In this document: in pieces, positions 10,612 to 22,297 of the stretch
Numbering within the stretch: the first letter of the stretch is position 1
Layout of the letters: each line of letters starts with the position of its first letter
Source: Candidatus Paraburkholderia kirkii
GTDB taxonomy: Bacteria; Pseudomonadota; Gammaproteobacteria; Burkholderiales; Burkholderiaceae
Assembly (NCBI GenBank): GCA_001189345.1
Contig: LFKV01000010.1
Coordinates: forward strand, 1-64,000
DNA: 64,000 bases
Direction of reading: 5' to 3'
Translations under genes and position numbers: made by a program
The notes under the pieces: model-generated
Database searches by the model: none
Told to the model about the DNA's origin: nothing
What the model saw: the letters and a program-made list of their open reading frames with translations, nothing else

Positions 10612-11210
10612 CGGCGGCGGTTTCCGCGGGAGCGCTGGGAAGCTATCTGTCGGGCGCGGACTTGGGCGCGAGCCTGATCGTTGCGATCGGCGCGCAGAAC
10701 GCGTTCGTGCTGCGGCAGGGATTGAAGCGCAGGCACGTCGGCATCGTGGTGTCGATCTGCGCGCTCATCGACGTGCTGCTGATCGCGCTCGGGGTCGGCG
10801 GAATGGGCGCGCTCATCGCGCGCGCCTTTTCTGCTCGACGTGATTCGCTGGGTGGGCGCGGTCTTCGTGTTTCTGTACGGGCTGCGCGCGTTTCTCGCGG
10901 CGTGGCGCGGGCCGGGGCATCTGAATGCGTCCGACGGCGATTCGCAGACGGCGCTCGGCGCGGCATCCACGGTGCTCGCGCTGTCGCTGCTCAATCCGCA
11001 CGTCTATCTCGATACCGTGGTGCTGCTCGGCGGCATTGGCGCGCGGCGCGGCTGGCCGGGCAACGCGTGGTTCGCGGCGGGCGCGATGTGCGCGTCGATC
11101 ATCTGGTTTACGGCGCTCGGCTATGGCGCGCGTCTGCTGGAGGCGTGGTTCGAGCGGGACATGTCGTGGCGCGTGCTCGACGTGATCGTCGGCTGCGTGA
11201 TGTGGTGGAT
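10608..11210 (+). pseudogene. argO: LysE/ArgO-type amino-acid exporter, frameshifted and cut by IS66
   Basis: From GTG 10608 (overlapping the maiA stop as GTGA) the chain enters the LysE fold with [20 protein letters not shown] and a hydrophobic segment ([16 protein letters not shown]). A one-base shift in the short T-run near 10830 separates it from [20 protein letters not shown] and [17 protein letters not shown], which are typical ArgO/LysE segments. The last transmembrane helix ends at WWIV, where IS66 sequence begins in frame at 11211. In the family the product exports basic amino acids. Both lesions should abolish it. Confidence 0.85.
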
Positions 11211-11917
11211 CGTACTGCAGGCTGACGCGTTTGCCGGCTACGCGGAACTCTACGCCGGTGGTCAGATCCGGGAAGCTGCGTGCCTGGCACATGCACGTCG
11301 AAAGCTGCACGATCTGCACGCTGTGCGACCGTCGTCGATTACCAACGAAGCACTCGAGCGCTTTGGCGCGCTCTATGGCATAGAGGAACACATTCACGGC
11401 AAGCCTCCGGGGGAACGGCTGCGAGTTCGCCAGACGCAGGCGGTGCCGCTGCTTGAGGATATGAAGCGGTGGTTCGAAGCGACGATTCTCACACTCTCCG
11501 CGAAATCGGACACCACCAAGGCGATCCAGTACTCGTTGAATCGCTGGCCTGCGCTTGTCTACTACTGCGGTGATGGTCAGGCGGAGATCGACAATCTGAT
11601 CGCCGAGCGGGCGCTACGCGGCGTCGCAATTGGAAGGCGGAATTATCTGTTTGCCGGCGCAGACACAGGCGGCGAACGTGCAGCCGCGATGTACAGCCTG
11701 ATCGGCTCAGCACGCCTGAATGGTATCGATCCCGAAGCCTATCTGCACTACGTCATCGAGCGCGTTGCCGATTACCCGATAAACCGCATCGACGACCTGT
11801 TACCCTGGAACGTCGCTCCTGTGTTGCCCGCCTCCGCGCACATCGATTCCATTCGCTAGCAGCGCCGCCTTCAAAGGTCAATGTCGACCCTCGATGGTAC
11901 TGATCGAGCGCTTACGG
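11211..11917 (+). mobile_element. tnpC: IS66-family element, copy B, tnpC end only
   Basis: The plus-strand frame carries the C-terminal half of TnpC (from [12 protein letters not shown] to LPWNVAPVLPASAHIDSIR, stop at 11857-11859) and then the terminal inverted repeat at 11898-11917. tnpA, tnpB and the N-terminal half of tnpC are missing, and the sequence joins the exporter gene directly and in frame. 11211-11858 is identical to copy A (1838-2485) in inverted orientation. It cannot transpose alone. Confidence 0.88.
11898..11917 (+). repeat. IS66 terminal inverted repeat (tnpC side)
   Basis: GGTACTGATCGAGCGCTTAC matches 19 of 20 bases with the other IS66 end at 3494-3513 and marks the right boundary of copy B. 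Ordinary chromosomal sequence with the ftsY terminator follows. Confidence 0.8.
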
Positions 11918-11950
11918 TGGATCGCAGCTTCGCTGATTTTCGCGCGATGA

Positions 11951-11977
11951 AAAAAGGGCGTTCGTTCGAACGCCCTG
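11951..11977 (-). terminator. Intrinsic terminator of ftsY
   Basis: Stem AGGGCGTT (11955-11962) pairs with AACGCCCT (11969-11976). On the minus strand it is followed by a run of T (A-run 11949-11954). It lies about 30 bases past the ftsY stop. Confidence 0.8.
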
Positions 11978-12006
11978 AACGCCCTTTCCGGCGGTGAGCC
12001 TGAGAA

Positions 12007-13266
12007 TCAGCCCAGGAGGGCGTCCGCGAATTCTTCCGCGCTGAACGGCTGCAAGTCCTCGACCTTCTCGCCCACGCCGATGAAATACACCGGGATCGGC
12101 CGCTGCCGGGCGATCCCGGCGATGATGCCGCCCTTCGCGGTGCCGTCGAGCTTCGTGACGATGAGGCCGGTGAGACCCAGCGCGTCGTCGAAGGCCTTGA
12201 CCTGCGCGAGCGCGTTCTGACCCGTGTTCGCGTCGATCACGAGCAGCACTTCGTGAGGCGCGTCGGGCATCGCCTTGGCGATCACGCGGCGCACCTTGCG
12301 CAGCTCCTCCATCAGATGCAGCTGCGTCGGCAGGCGGCCCGCCGTGTCGGCCATCATCACGTCGATCTTGCGGGCGCGCGCCGCGCCGACCGCGTCGTAG
12401 ATGACCGCCGCGGCATCGCCGCTTTCCTGCGCGATTACCGTCACGTTGTTGCGCTCGCCCCAGACCGTCAGCTGCTCGCGCGCGGCGGCGCGGAACGTGT
12501 CGCCGGCGGCCAGCAGCACCGACTGGTTGAAGCGCTGCAGATGCTTGGCCAGCTTGCCGATGCTCGTCGTCTTGCCGACGCCGTTCACGCCCGCGATCAT
12601 CATCACGAGCGGCTGCGCGCGGCCAAGCATCAGCGTCTTCTCGAGCGGACGCAGCAGATCGACGAGCAATTCGCGCAGCGCGGCCTTGACCTGCGACGCC
12701 TCGGTGAAGTGCTCCGAGCGCACTTTCTCCCGCAGCGATTCGAGCAGGAATTCGGTTGCGTCGACGCCCGCGTCGGACATCAGGAGCGCGGTTTCGAGTT
12801 CTTCATACAGATCGTCGTCGATCTTCGCGCCGACGAAGATGCCGGTCAGGTTCGAGCTCGTTTTCGAGAGACCGTGGCGCAGGCGCGAGAGCCATGATTT
12901 CTTCGCGACCAGATCGGGCTCGGGCGGCGGCACGATTTCCTCACTCGCCTGATCCGTTTCGGGACCGCGCGACCATTGCGACTGAGTCCTTCCTTGCCAA
13001 TATTCCTTCAATTCCTCCGCTCGCGGTGCCGCGGGCGAAGCCGATGCGGGCGCGGCGGCGGGTTGGGCGGGCGTCGGCGCGGCAGGCGCGGATTCCTCGC
13101 GCGCGTCCGGCTGCGCTTCTTCCGGCTGCGCTTCGGCGGCAAGCGCCTGTCGTTCCAGCTCGGCCTCGGAGACTTCTTCCTCTCCGGCTGCCTCGACGGA
13201 TTCTTCCTGAGGCGTGTCGAGCGGCTCGTCAGCCGGCTTTTTGAATCGTTTGAAGAAGCTGAACAT
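12007..13266 (-). CDS. ftsY: Signal recognition particle receptor FtsY
   Basis: This intact 419-residue GTPase docks SRP-ribosome complexes at the inner membrane. It starts MFSFFKRFKKPA, the amphipathic membrane-contact helix common in this family; an upstream in-frame ATG at 13329 gives only unrelated sequence. Residues about 14-120 are an acidic, proline/alanine-rich A domain. The NG domain follows, with GVNGVGKTT at 226-234, DTFRAAA at 256-262, a DTAGR motif and TKLDGTAKGG near the end. It diverges from rsmD. Confidence 0.97.
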   Translation of the reverse strand: MFSFFKRFKKPADEPLDTPQEESVEAAGEEEVSEAELERQALAAEAQPEEAQPDAREESAPAAPTPAQPAAAPASASPAAPRAEELKEYWQGRTQSQWSRGPETDQASEEIVPPPEPDLVAKKSWLSRLRHGLSKTSSNLTGIFVGAKIDDDLYEELETALLMSDAGVDATEFLLESLREKVRSEHFTEASQVKAALRELLVDLLRPLEKTLMLGRAQPLVMMIAGVNGVGKTTSIGKLAKHLQRFNQSVLLAAGDTFRAAAREQLTVWGERNNVTVIAQESGDAAAVIYDAVGAARARKIDVMMADTAGRLPTQLHLMEELRKVRRVIAKAMPDAPHEVLLVIDANTGQNALAQVKAFDDALGLTGLIVTKLDGTAKGGIIAGIARQRPIPVYFIGVGEKVEDLQPFSAEEFADALLG

Positions 13267-13501
13267 GGGGTGTGTGGCGATGATGCGCGCGTCATCAGAC
13301 GGCTTGCCGCGCGCGCTGCGAGGCGCCACGATGGAAAGCCCGCGCGATTGGAATGGAAGCCGCGTATTTTATCAGGCGCAGCCGGCGACTTCCGGGCCGG
13401 AAAGTGCGGTGCCCGGCACACGGAGCCGCTGTGGTAACGTTGGCGGACAAATATGCGCGGAAACCATGCGAAGATCGCGCCCCGATCCGAATTCCGTTCC
13501 T

Positions 13502-14128
13502 ATGCCTCGCTCGCCCGCCACTCGATCCGCCTTGCCCAGCCATACTCCGTCGCGCGGAGGCAAACCTCACACGATCCGCATCATCGGCGGAGACTGGAAG
13601 CGCACGACGCTGCCCGTGCTCGATCTCGACGGTCTCAGGCCGACGCCGGACCGCGTGCGCGAAACGCTCTTCAACTGGCTCGGACAGGATCTGTCCGGAC
13701 AGAATTGCCTCGACATGTTTGCCGGCAGCGGCGCGCTCAGCTTCGAGGCGGCGTCGCGCGGCGCCGCGCGCGTGCTGATGGTCGAAAGAAGCGCGAAGGC
13801 TGCCGCGCAGATCAGGGCGAATCAGGCGAAGCTCGGCGCGCGCAATATCGAGATTGCGGAAGCCGATGCGCTGCGGCTCGCCGCCGGCCTCGCGCTCGCC
13901 TCGTTCGACGTCATCTTTCTCGATCCGCCGTTCGGCGATCACGCGCTGCTGCTGCGCGCGCTGGAACTGGCGGTGCCGCTCGCCACGGCCGATGGCGCGA
14001 TCTACGTCGAATCCGGCGATCCGCTCGACGTGCCGGGCATCGGTGCGCTCGCGGGCTGGTCGGTCGCGCGCGAAGGGAAGGCGGGCGCGGTCCGCTATCA
14101 TTTGCTGCGCCGCGAAAATGAGGAATAG
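13502..14128 (+). CDS. rsmD: 16S rRNA (guanine(966)-N(2))-methyltransferase
   Basis: This 208-residue SAM-dependent methyltransferase modifies G966 of 16S rRNA. It shows the family start HTIRIIGGDWKRTTLPV, the motif RPTPDRVRETLFNWL, the SAM-binding LDMFAGSGALSFEAASRGA, and the catalytic LDPPF. ATG 13502 was chosen because homologues begin shortly before the RIIGG motif; ATG 13466 is in the same frame and possible. It is followed by coaD, the common rsmD-coaD pairing. Confidence 0.92.
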   Translation: MPRSPATRSALPSHTPSRGGKPHTIRIIGGDWKRTTLPVLDLDGLRPTPDRVRETLFNWLGQDLSGQNCLDMFAGSGALSFEAASRGAARVLMVERSAKAAAQIRANQAKLGARNIEIAEADALRLAAGLALASFDVIFLDPPFGDHALLLRALELAVPLATADGAIYVESGDPLDVPGIGALAGWSVAREGKAGAVRYHLLRRENEE

Positions 14129-14228
14129 TGCGCGTTCCCGATTTGGCGCAGCCAATGTCGCAGGAAGTGAGGCAGAGTTGGTCGTCGCAGCCATGCGGCC
14201 CAAGGTCAATTAAGAAGAGGAGAAGCTC

Positions 14229-14735
14229 ATGGTTGTCGCCGTGTATCCGGGAACGTTCGACCCGCTCACTCGCGGGCATGAGGACATCGTCCGGCGCGCA
14301 TCGAGCATTTTCGATCAGCTCGTCGTGGGCGTCGCGGACAGCCGCGCGAAGAAGCCGTTTTTCACGCTGCAGGAGCGGCTCGACATCGCGCACGACGTGC
14401 TCGGGCATTATCCGAACGTGCACGTGAGCAGTTTCACCGGGCTTTTGAAGGATTTCGTGTGCAAGAACAACGCGCGCGTGATCGTGCGCGGCCTGCGCGC
14501 CGTCTCCGATTTCGAATACGAGTTCCAGATGGCCGGCATGAACCGTTATCTGCTGCCCGACGTCGAGACGATGTTCATGACGCCGTCCGATCAATATCAA
14601 TTCATTTCCGGCACCATCGTGCGCGAGATCGCGCAGTTGGGCGGCGACGTGAGCAAGTTCGTATTTCCGTCGGTGGAAAAGCGGCTGGTCGACAAAGTCG
14701 CTATTCTGTCGCAGAAGGATCCCGCGGCGCCGTGA
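14229..14735 (+). CDS. coaD: Phosphopantetheine adenylyltransferase
   Basis: This 168-residue enzyme transfers AMP to 4'-phosphopantetheine, the penultimate step of coenzyme A synthesis. The nucleotidyltransferase motif [14 protein letters not shown] is at 8-21 (His17 of the T/HxGH type), [15 protein letters not shown] is near 83-97, and ISGTIVRE is near 125. A strong ribosome site AAGAGGAG precedes the start. It is intact and of normal length. Confidence 0.97.
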   Translation: MVVAVYPGTFDPLTRGHEDIVRRASSIFDQLVVGVADSRAKKPFFTLQERLDIAHDVLGHYPNVHVSSFTGLLKDFVCKNNARVIVRGLRAVSDFEYEFQMAGMNRYLLPDVETMFMTPSDQYQFISGTIVREIAQLGGDVSKFVFPSVEKRLVDKVAILSQKDPAAP

Positions 14736-14814
14736 ACGCCTGGCCCGCGCGGCGCTTTCAACAGCACGGGCGCGCGGGCGTCATGCCGGTTTCGACACCG
14801 GCGCAAGAGAGTGA

Positions 14815-16154
<1,340 letters not shown>

Positions 16155-16155
16155 A

Positions 16156-16758
16156 TCATGAATTGCGGTGCAGGTTCATCATCGCGCGCTCGGTTTCGCC
16201 GGCGACGACGAAGGGCATAACGGCGAGCGCGCGCTCGATCGACTGATCGATCACGTCCTGCTCTTCGCGGCGCGGCGGCTTGAGCACGAAATTCGCGACG
16301 TCAGGTTTGGCGCCCGCGCGCGCGCCTTCGGGAATCAGATCGCGCGGATGCCCGATGCCGATGCGCAGCCGCCAGTATTGCTGCGACGACAGATGCGCGG
16401 AAATGTCCTTGAGCCCGTTGTGGCCGCCGCTGCCGCCGCCGAGCTTCATCTTGACGGCGCCGGGCGGCAGGTCGAGTTCGTCATGCGCGACGAGAATCTC
16501 GTCGGGCAGGATCTTGAAGAACTGCGCGAGCGCGACCACGGATTGCCCCGAGCGGTTCATGAACGTCTGCGGCTCGAGCAGATGCACTTCGTGGCCGTAC
16601 AGACGCCCCTTGCCGTAGAAGCCGTGGAAGCGGCGTTCTTCGCGCAGCGTCGCGCCGACGTCGCGTGCCAACTGGTCGACGAACCAGAAGCCCGCGTTGT
16701 GCCGCGTCGCGGTGTATTCGGCGCCCGGATTGCCCAGGCCGACGATCAGCTTGATCAT
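16156..16758 (-). CDS. pth: Peptidyl-tRNA hydrolase
   Basis: This 200-residue enzyme releases tRNA from peptidyl-tRNA that has dropped off the ribosome. It starts [20 protein letters not shown] with the catalytic His20, followed by [10 protein letters not shown]; the FMNRSGQSV motif and [24 protein letters not shown] are present. It is downstream of rplY, with a terminator hairpin between the two, and 1 base from hisC. Confidence 0.96.
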   Translation of the reverse strand: MIKLIVGLGNPGAEYTATRHNAGFWFVDQLARDVGATLREERRFHGFYGKGRLYGHEVHLLEPQTFMNRSGQSVVALAQFFKILPDEILVAHDELDLPPGAVKMKLGGGSGGHNGLKDISAHLSSQQYWRLRIGIGHPRDLIPEGARAGAKPDVANFVLKPPRREEQDVIDQSIERALAVMPFVVAGETERAMMNLHRNS

Positions 16759-16800
16759 GTCGAATCATCGCGAGCCCGAAAGCCCGCTTGGTCTGGAGCG

Positions 16801-16835
16801 AAAAAAACCCGCCGGGCTTGCGCTCCGGCGGGTCA
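16801..16835 (-). terminator. Terminator between rplY and pth
   Basis: Arms ACCCGCCGG (16807-16815) and CCGGCGGGT (16825-16833). On the minus strand the hairpin is followed by seven T. It ends or attenuates the rplY transcript 42 bases before pth. Confidence 0.85.
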
Positions 16836-16885
16836 CGTCGACCGTTCGCGAGAACGGATCGAGAGGATAGTTGTGTACCGCATGC

Positions 16886-17506
16886 TTACTCGGCCGCCGG
16901 CGTTTCGCCTTCCGCAGCTTCGCCCGCCGTATCCGACACGACTGCGGCCGGAACGGTCGCCGAAGCCACCACCGGGTTTTCCGCTTCGACGGCAACCGTC
17001 AGGCTCACGCCCTGCGGCAGCGGGATGTCCTTCGCGTGCATCGTCTGGCCAGCTTCGATCTTCGCCAGATCGATTTCCAGGAACTCGGGCAGGTCAGCCG
17101 GCAGGCATTCCACTTCCAGTTCCGTCACGACGTGCGTGATCACCGCGCCCGACAGCTTCACGGCAGGGTTGGTTTCCTGGTTCATGAAGTGCAGCGGCAC
17201 CTTGGTGTGCAGCTTCTTCTTCGCGTCGACGCGCTGGAAGTCCACGTGCAGCACGAGTTGCTTGAACGGATGGTATTGCACGTCGCGCAGCAGAACCTGT
17301 TGCGACTTGCCGGCGACTTCCAGGTCGAGAATCGACGAATGGAAAACTTCTTTCTTCAGGGCGTGCCACAGGGCGTTGTGGTCGAGTTCGACCAGTTGAA
17401 CGTCCGTTTCACCACCGTACACGATACCCGGGGTCTTGCCCGAGTTGCGCAGGCGGCGGCTCGCACCCGTACCTTGCTTGCTACGCTCGAAAGCGACGAC
17501 TTTCAT
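16886..17506 (-). CDS. rplY: 50S ribosomal protein L25 (long, CTC-type)
   Basis: This 206-residue 5S rRNA-binding ribosomal protein is intact. The N-terminal L25 domain starts [20 protein letters not shown] and has [10 protein letters not shown]. The C-terminal TL5-type beta domain (from about 95) ends in an acidic, alanine-rich tail. It is part of the conserved prs-rplY-pth arrangement. Confidence 0.96.
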   Translation of the reverse strand: MKVVAFERSKQGTGASRRLRNSGKTPGIVYGGETDVQLVELDHNALWHALKKEVFHSSILDLEVAGKSQQVLLRDVQYHPFKQLVLHVDFQRVDAKKKLHTKVPLHFMNQETNPAVKLSGAVITHVVTELEVECLPADLPEFLEIDLAKIEAGQTMHAKDIPLPQGVSLTVAVEAENPVVASATVPAAVVSDTAGEAAEGETPAAE

Positions 17507-17611
17507 GTTCGACTCCTATATCTGCCCGCGATCAGGCAGGGAAACCGGGATCGTCGAGGTGTGACCCCACAACAAACGGTGCGAACCTTCGTCCGCTCGC
17601 ACCGATCATGC

Positions 17612-17648
17612 AAAAAGACGCGAAGCCGATGGGCTTCGCGTCTTTTTG
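17612..17648 (-). terminator. Strong intrinsic terminator after prs
   Basis: A near-perfect palindrome AAAAAGACGCGAAGCC-GATG-GGCTTCGCGTCTTTTT. The hairpin is T-flanked on both strands. It lies 11 bases after the prs stop. Confidence 0.9.
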
Positions 17649-17658
17649 CCAATTCAGT

Positions 17659-18612
17659 TTAATCTTCGGCGAAGAGCGACATCACCGAGTCGCCGCGCCG
17701 GATTCGGGAGAACGTCTCCGCGAGCAGACCCGCGCTCGACAGCGGACGGATCTTCGGGCACGCCAGCGATTCCGCCGAAAGCGGAATCGCGTCGGTCACC
17801 ACGAGCTCATCGAGCTGCGACGCCGCGATGCGCTCCGCCGCGCCACCCGAGAGCACCGGGTGCGTCGCGTACGCGAACACCTGCTTCGCGCCCCGCTCCT
17901 TCAGCACTTGCGCGGCCTTGCACAAGGTGCCGGCGGTATCGACCATGTCGTCCATGATCACGCAGGTGCGGCCTTCCACTTCACCGATGATGTTCATCAC
18001 CTCGGCGACATTCGCCTTCGGACGACGCTTGTCGATGATCGCGAGGTCCGTGTTCAACTGCTTGGCGCGCGCGCGCGCGCGCACCACACCGCCGACGTCC
18101 GGCGACACGATCAGCAGGTGATCATGGTTCTGCTTGCGCAGATCGCCGAGAAGAACGGGCGTGGCGTAGATGTTGTCGACGGGGATGTCGAAGAAGCCTT
18201 GAATCTGGTCGGCGTGAAGGTCCATGGTGATCACGCGATCGACGCCGGCAATTTCCAGCATGTTCGCGACGACCTTCGCCGAGATGGCCACTCGCGCGGA
18301 ACGCGGACGGCGGTCCTGACGCGCATAGCCGAAGTAGGGGATGGCTGCGGTGATCCGGCCGGCTGATGCGCGCTTGAGCGCATCGACCATGATCATCAGT
18401 TCCATCAGGTTATCGTTCGTGGGCGCGCAGGTGGACTGCAGAACGAATACGTCTTTGCCCCGAACGTTTTCCTGAATCTCGACCATGATTTCGCCGTCGG
18501 AGAAACGGCTGACCATCGCTTTGCCGAGAGGAATTCCAAGGATCTTGACGACTTCCTGTGCAAGCGCGGGATTTGCGTTGCCAGTAAAAACCATCAGGCC
18601 GTCACTGCTCAT
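17659..18612 (-). CDS. prs: Ribose-phosphate pyrophosphokinase
   Basis: This 317-residue enzyme makes PRPP from ribose 5-phosphate and ATP for purine, pyrimidine, histidine and tryptophan synthesis. It shows [32 protein letters not shown], the loop [41 protein letters not shown], and the PRPP signature [16 protein letters not shown]. Start ATG 18612 (MSSDGL) matches the family; the longer in-frame extension runs into the tRNA gene. It lies directly downstream of tRNA-Gln. Confidence 0.96.
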   Translation of the reverse strand: MSSDGLMVFTGNANPALAQEVVKILGIPLGKAMVSRFSDGEIMVEIQENVRGKDVFVLQSTCAPTNDNLMELMIMVDALKRASAGRITAAIPYFGYARQDRRPRSARVAISAKVVANMLEIAGVDRVITMDLHADQIQGFFDIPVDNIYATPVLLGDLRKQNHDHLLIVSPDVGGVVRARARAKQLNTDLAIIDKRRPKANVAEVMNIIGEVEGRTCVIMDDMVDTAGTLCKAAQVLKERGAKQVFAYATHPVLSGGAAERIAASQLDELVVTDAIPLSAESLACPKIRPLSSAGLLAETFSRIRRGDSVMSLFAED

Positions 18613-18662
18613 CGTGCACCTGTCTGCGGCTAGAGGCGAGAGGAAAAACGCGAGAAAAAGAA

Positions 18663-18739
18663 TGGCAGGGGAGGAAGGACTCGAACCCTCGCATGCCGGA
18701 ATCAAAATCCGGTGCCTTGACCAACTTGGCGACTCCCCT
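18663..18739 (-). tRNA. tRNA-Gln (anticodon UUG)
   Basis: 77 bases including the encoded CCA. The acceptor stem AGGGGAG/CTCCCCT pairs fully, with discriminator G. The anticodon stem CCGGA/TCCGG holds loop TTTTGAT, giving anticodon TTG. The T-arm GAGGGTTCGAGTCCTTC is canonical. It lies between ispE and prs, as in many beta- and gamma-proteobacteria. Confidence 0.96.
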
Positions 18740-18793
18740 ACACTAACTTTGAGTCTTGCCGGGAAGTGTAGGACATGCCCGACAAAACAAAAC

Positions 18794-19675
18794 CTATGAC
18801 GCGAAAGCGAAGAGAGGATGAGAATCCAGACTTGCTGTCACCACGCTCTTCCAGCTTGCCGGGAGTTTGGCTTGCGCCATTTCCGCTTCGGCTCGGCTGG
18901 CGAAAGCGGCAAACACGCTTGCTCCCGATCCGGTCATTCGCGCCGGTGCGAGATTGGAGAACCACTCGAGCACCTGTACAACTTCCGCGTGCTTTCCTGC
19001 AACAACAGCCTGCATGTCATTTCGACCGAAGCTGTCTGGCCAGTTAGTGTCTGACCTTTGCCCTGCAATAAATTCTACCAATATGACGACTTTCGTATCC
19101 CGTGTCAAGCTTTTCTCGGAGAAAATCGCCGCGGTCGGGACGTGAACCGCAGGAGTCACCACCAGGAAGAAGCGTTGCGGCAGATCGACTGCCTGGAGCG
19201 CCTCGCCCACACCCTCCGCGAATGCATTTTGCCCGAAGACAAAAAACGGCACGTCCGCGCCGAGTTGCAGGCCGAGATTCTGCAGAATCTCACGCGAAAG
19301 ATCAACACCCCAGAGACGATTCAACGCCAAAAGCGTCGTTGCCGCGTCGGAACTGCCTCCGCCGAGCCCCGCGCCCATCGGCAGGCGCTTGTCGATCTCG
19401 ATCTCCACGCCGAACTTCGTGCCCGTATGCCGCTGCAGCAATCGCGCGGCCCGCACGACGAGATCGTCGGCTTTGGGCACGCCCGGCACGTCCGTCTTGC
19501 GCGTGACGACACCGTCGGCGCGGCGCGTGAAATGCAGCCGGTCGCCCCAGTCGAGCAACTGGAAGACGGTCTGCAGCGAGTGATAGCCGTCCGGACGGCG
19601 GCCCGTGATGTGCAGGAAAAGGTTCAGCTTCGCGGGCGCGAGGCAGTCACGGAGCGAATCGTGGGTTCGGGACAT
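18794..19675 (-). CDS. ispE: 4-diphosphocytidyl-2-C-methyl-D-erythritol kinase
   Basis: This 293-residue GHMP kinase of the MEP isoprenoid pathway starts with [20 protein letters not shown] and has the ATP-binding [33 protein letters not shown] is the third GHMP motif. The segment near residues 180-205 (after [17 protein letters not shown]) departs from the usual composition but stays in frame. It sits directly upstream of tRNA-Gln and prs. Confidence 0.95.
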   Translation of the reverse strand: MSRTHDSLRDCLAPAKLNLFLHITGRRPDGYHSLQTVFQLLDWGDRLHFTRRADGVVTRKTDVPGVPKADDLVVRAARLLQRHTGTKFGVEIEIDKRLPMGAGLGGGSSDAATTLLALNRLWGVDLSREILQNLGLQLGADVPFFVFGQNAFAEGVGEALQAVDLPQRFFLVVTPAVHVPTAAIFSEKSLTRDTKVVILVEFIAGQRSDTNWPDSFGRNDMQAVVAGKHAEVVQVLEWFSNLAPARMTGSGASVFAAFASRAEAEMAQAKLPASWKSVVTASLDSHPLFAFAS

Positions 19676-19705
19676 GCGTGGTGCTGTGGCAAATGCAAAA
19701 AGACG

Positions 19706-20344
19706 TTATTGATCGAGCACCAGCTTGATGTCGAGCGGCGGTTCGTTGCGCGTAAGGTTCACACGCTTCACGCCCGTCGCGGGCGCGTCGGCGTAGGCGA
19801 GATAGTCGATCGTCCAGCCGTCCTGCCGGATTTCCTTGGGACGGCCGTTGTTCGCTTCGGGGTCGAGCGTCGTCTGCGCGCGCGAGGTCGGCGCCGCGGA
19901 CGATTGTAGCCAGTAGCGCAGGCCTTCGACCGGCAACGCGAAGCCGAGCGCGTTCTGCATCAGGCCGGAGACGTTCTCCGCGTTCAGCGGCTGACGATTC
20001 GGCAGTTCGAGCGTGGCAAGCGACGGTGACGACGTGACGATCGCCATCGTCTGGCCGAGCGGATTACGCAGCTGCAGGGTGACGGTATCGCCCGTTTCCT
20101 GCCAGTCGAAGTTGCCGTAGGCGTTGCGCTGCGCGCCGTTCTGGTCGTTGTACTGCACCGCGAAACGTCCGTGGTACGCACGGCTCGTCTGTGTCGCGAG
20201 TGAGGTGCTTGCGTTCGTCGTGGTCGGCACGCGCGGCTGGACCGCGCAACCGGACATCGCTAGCGCGGCGGCGGCCGCCAACCCGAGCGCGCCGCGTCGG
20301 ACATGAAGACTGGGCGCGCCGGCAAAGAAATCGAAAGCCATCAA
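19706..20344 (-). CDS. lolB: Outer-membrane lipoprotein insertion receptor LolB
   Basis: This 212-residue lipoprotein takes lipoproteins from LolA and inserts them into the outer membrane. The signal peptide ends in the lipobox AMSGC near residues 29-33. The mature part has RFAVQYNDQNGAQRNAYGNF and WTIDYLAYADA, typical of LolB. The start overlaps the end of the upstream TPR gene by 4 bases and ispE follows 30 bases downstream, a conserved arrangement. Confidence 0.92.
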   Translation of the reverse strand: MMAFDFFAGAPSLHVRRGALGLAAAAALAMSGCAVQPRVPTTTNASTSLATQTSRAYHGRFAVQYNDQNGAQRNAYGNFDWQETGDTVTLQLRNPLGQTMAIVTSSPSLATLELPNRQPLNAENVSGLMQNALGFALPVEGLRYWLQSSAAPTSRAQTTLDPEANNGRPKEIRQDGWTIDYLAYADAPATGVKRVNLTRNEPPLDIKLVLDQ

Positions 20345-22212
20345 AAATCGTTTACCTGGAGTCGTTTTAGTGTTTTGACGAGCGCGTCGTTATCGGGTTC
20401 GAGCTTTTGCGCCTGCCGCCAAGTGGCGCGGGCCTGATCCTGCTGTCCCGATTTCCACTGGACTTCGCCCAGGTGCGCGCCGATCTCGGCATTCGGCTGA
20501 AGGTTGTAAGCATTTTTGAGAATCTTTTCCGCTTCGGCCGAATTGCCCTGACGGAAGCGCGCCCAGCCGAGGCTGTCCATGATGAACGCGTCGTTCGGCG
20601 CGAGCGCGACCGCCTTTTCGATCAGCTTCACCGCTTCATCGAGCCGCTGATTGCGATCGACCAGCGAGTAGCCGAGTGCGTTGTAAGCCTGCGGATTGTT
20701 CGGCTGCGTGCGCATCAGCGTACGCAACTGCGTTTCCATGATGTCGTAGTGCCCGTTCTTCTCCGCGGCCATCGCATAGTCGTAGACGAGATCGGGATCG
20801 TTCTGGAACGCGGCGACGGCCTTCGCGAGATTCGCTTCCGCATCCTTATAGCGATGCGCCTCGAAGAGAATCGCCGAGTCGGTGCGCGCGAGCAGCGCGA
20901 GATCGCGCGGATCCGAGCTCTGCAGGCTGCCGAGCAGCGCGCGCGCATCGTCGACCTTGCCCTGCTTCGCGAGCAATTGCGCGTGCGTGATCTGCGCGGG
21001 CAGGTATTGCTGGCTCGTACGCGGAATCTTGTCGAGCCACTGGCTCGTGACGGCGTCGTCCTTCTGCTCGAGCGCGAGTTGCGCGAGATAGATGTACGCT
21101 TGGCCCGGATCCGCGCCGGGCGTGCTCTCCGCGGTTTTCGCGTAGAGATTCAGATAATCCTGCGCCTTGTCGAACTGCTTCTTCTGAACGCTGATGAGCG
21201 CGAGCGCCATCAGCGGCGTGAGATCCTTCGAGTCGTTCTTGCGCATGATCTCAAACTGCTTTTGCGCATCGTCGAGCCGGTCGGCCGACAGATACAACTG
21301 CGCGAGCGCGAGCCGTGCGTCATGCGATTTCGGATTCTTGTCGACATATTTCTCGAACGAGGCGATGCCTTCGCTGCGTTCCTCCGGACCCATGCGCGCG
21401 AGCGTCAGCGCGGCGGGCAAATAGTCCGGACGAAGTTGCAACGCCTTTTCGAGCGATGCCTTCGCGCCCGGCGCATCGTTGGCGAGCAGTTGCTGGCGCG
21501 CGAGCGCGAGTTGCGCCTCGGGCCGGTTCTGATCGTTTATCGTCAGATCCTTGATGACGTTCAGCCCGCCAATGCGATTCGGTCCGCGCGCGAGCAAGGT
21601 CTGCAGCGACAAGAGGGCGTCGCCGCGCTGCTCCGGCGGCACTTTCGCGAGCTCGCGCTCGAGGGTGGGTTTCGCGTCTTCCGGCTTGCCGGCGACGATC
21701 AGAAGCGACGCGCTCAACTGCGCCGCGCGATCCGAATGCGGTGCGTACTGCTGCCAGAGTTGCGCCGAGGCGAGGGCGTCGTTCGGGCTTTGCGCCACAA
21801 TCGCGATTTCGGTGGCACGCTGCGCGAAGCGCGGATCGTGCGTGTCGCGGGCGAGCGCGAGATATGTCGTGAAAGCAGGCGCGGGCTGACCGCGCTGGAG
21901 CGCGACTTCCGCCGCCAGAACCTGGAACACGATCTGGCTGGACATCGCCACGTTCGGCAAATCCTGCGATTCCGCGCCCGATCCCGCGCCGCTCACCGGC
22001 GCCGTCAGCAGGTCCGCGGCGTTTTGGGCATCGGATTGATCGTTGGCGCTCGGGACGGGCGTCGCGTTGGGCTCCTGAGTGTGCGCGGGCGTGAATGCCA
22101 GCGCGGCCATCGCGAGCGCAACGGCGCCGGCGATTCGCGATACTGGCATAGCGAACGAATACGCCCAGCCGGCCTGACGCTTCGCAAACAGCTTCATGAC
22201 GAACGAGTTCAT
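20341..22212 (-). CDS. Exported tetratricopeptide-repeat protein
   Basis: This is an intact protein of about 620 residues (start ATG 22212, or 22197 giving MKLFAKRQ). It has an N-terminal signal sequence ([19 protein letters not shown]) and a low-complexity linker, then TPR helices through most of its length. Repeats near the C-terminus are clear, for example [20 protein letters not shown] and [20 protein letters not shown]. Conserved in Burkholderiaceae next to lolB. TPR proteins are scaffolds; a role at the outer membrane is suggested by the neighbour only. Confidence 0.85.
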   Translation of the reverse strand: MNSFVMKLFAKRQAGWAYSFAMPVSRIAGAVALAMAALAFTPAHTQEPNATPVPSANDQSDAQNAADLLTAPVSGAGSGAESQDLPNVAMSSQIVFQVLAAEVALQRGQPAPAFTTYLALARDTHDPRFAQRATEIAIVAQSPNDALASAQLWQQYAPHSDRAAQLSASLLIVAGKPEDAKPTLERELAKVPPEQRGDALLSLQTLLARGPNRIGGLNVIKDLTINDQNRPEAQLALARQQLLANDAPGAKASLEKALQLRPDYLPAALTLARMGPEERSEGIASFEKYVDKNPKSHDARLALAQLYLSADRLDDAQKQFEIMRKNDSKDLTPLMALALISVQKKQFDKAQDYLNLYAKTAESTPGADPGQAYIYLAQLALEQKDDAVTSQWLDKIPRTSQQYLPAQITHAQLLAKQGKVDDARALLGSLQSSDPRDLALLARTDSAILFEAHRYKDAEANLAKAVAAFQNDPDLVYDYAMAAEKNGHYDIMETQLRTLMRTQPNNPQAYNALGYSLVDRNQRLDEAVKLIEKAVALAPNDAFIMDSLGWARFRQGNSAEAEKILKNAYNLQPNAEIGAHLGEVQWKSGQQDQARATWRQAQKLEPDNDALVKTLKRLQVNDF

Positions 22213-22297
22213 GGAAATCCAGACGATGTTTCAGTCGATTGTAACGCGGTCGCTAAAATACCGGCACACTCGCCCAAGCAAGTCTCTCTCCAGAAAA

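Noticed and set aside
13214..13501. N-terminal extension of RsmD
   Set aside because: The upstream codons overlap the ftsY start region and have no similarity to RsmD; family proteins begin near RIIGG.
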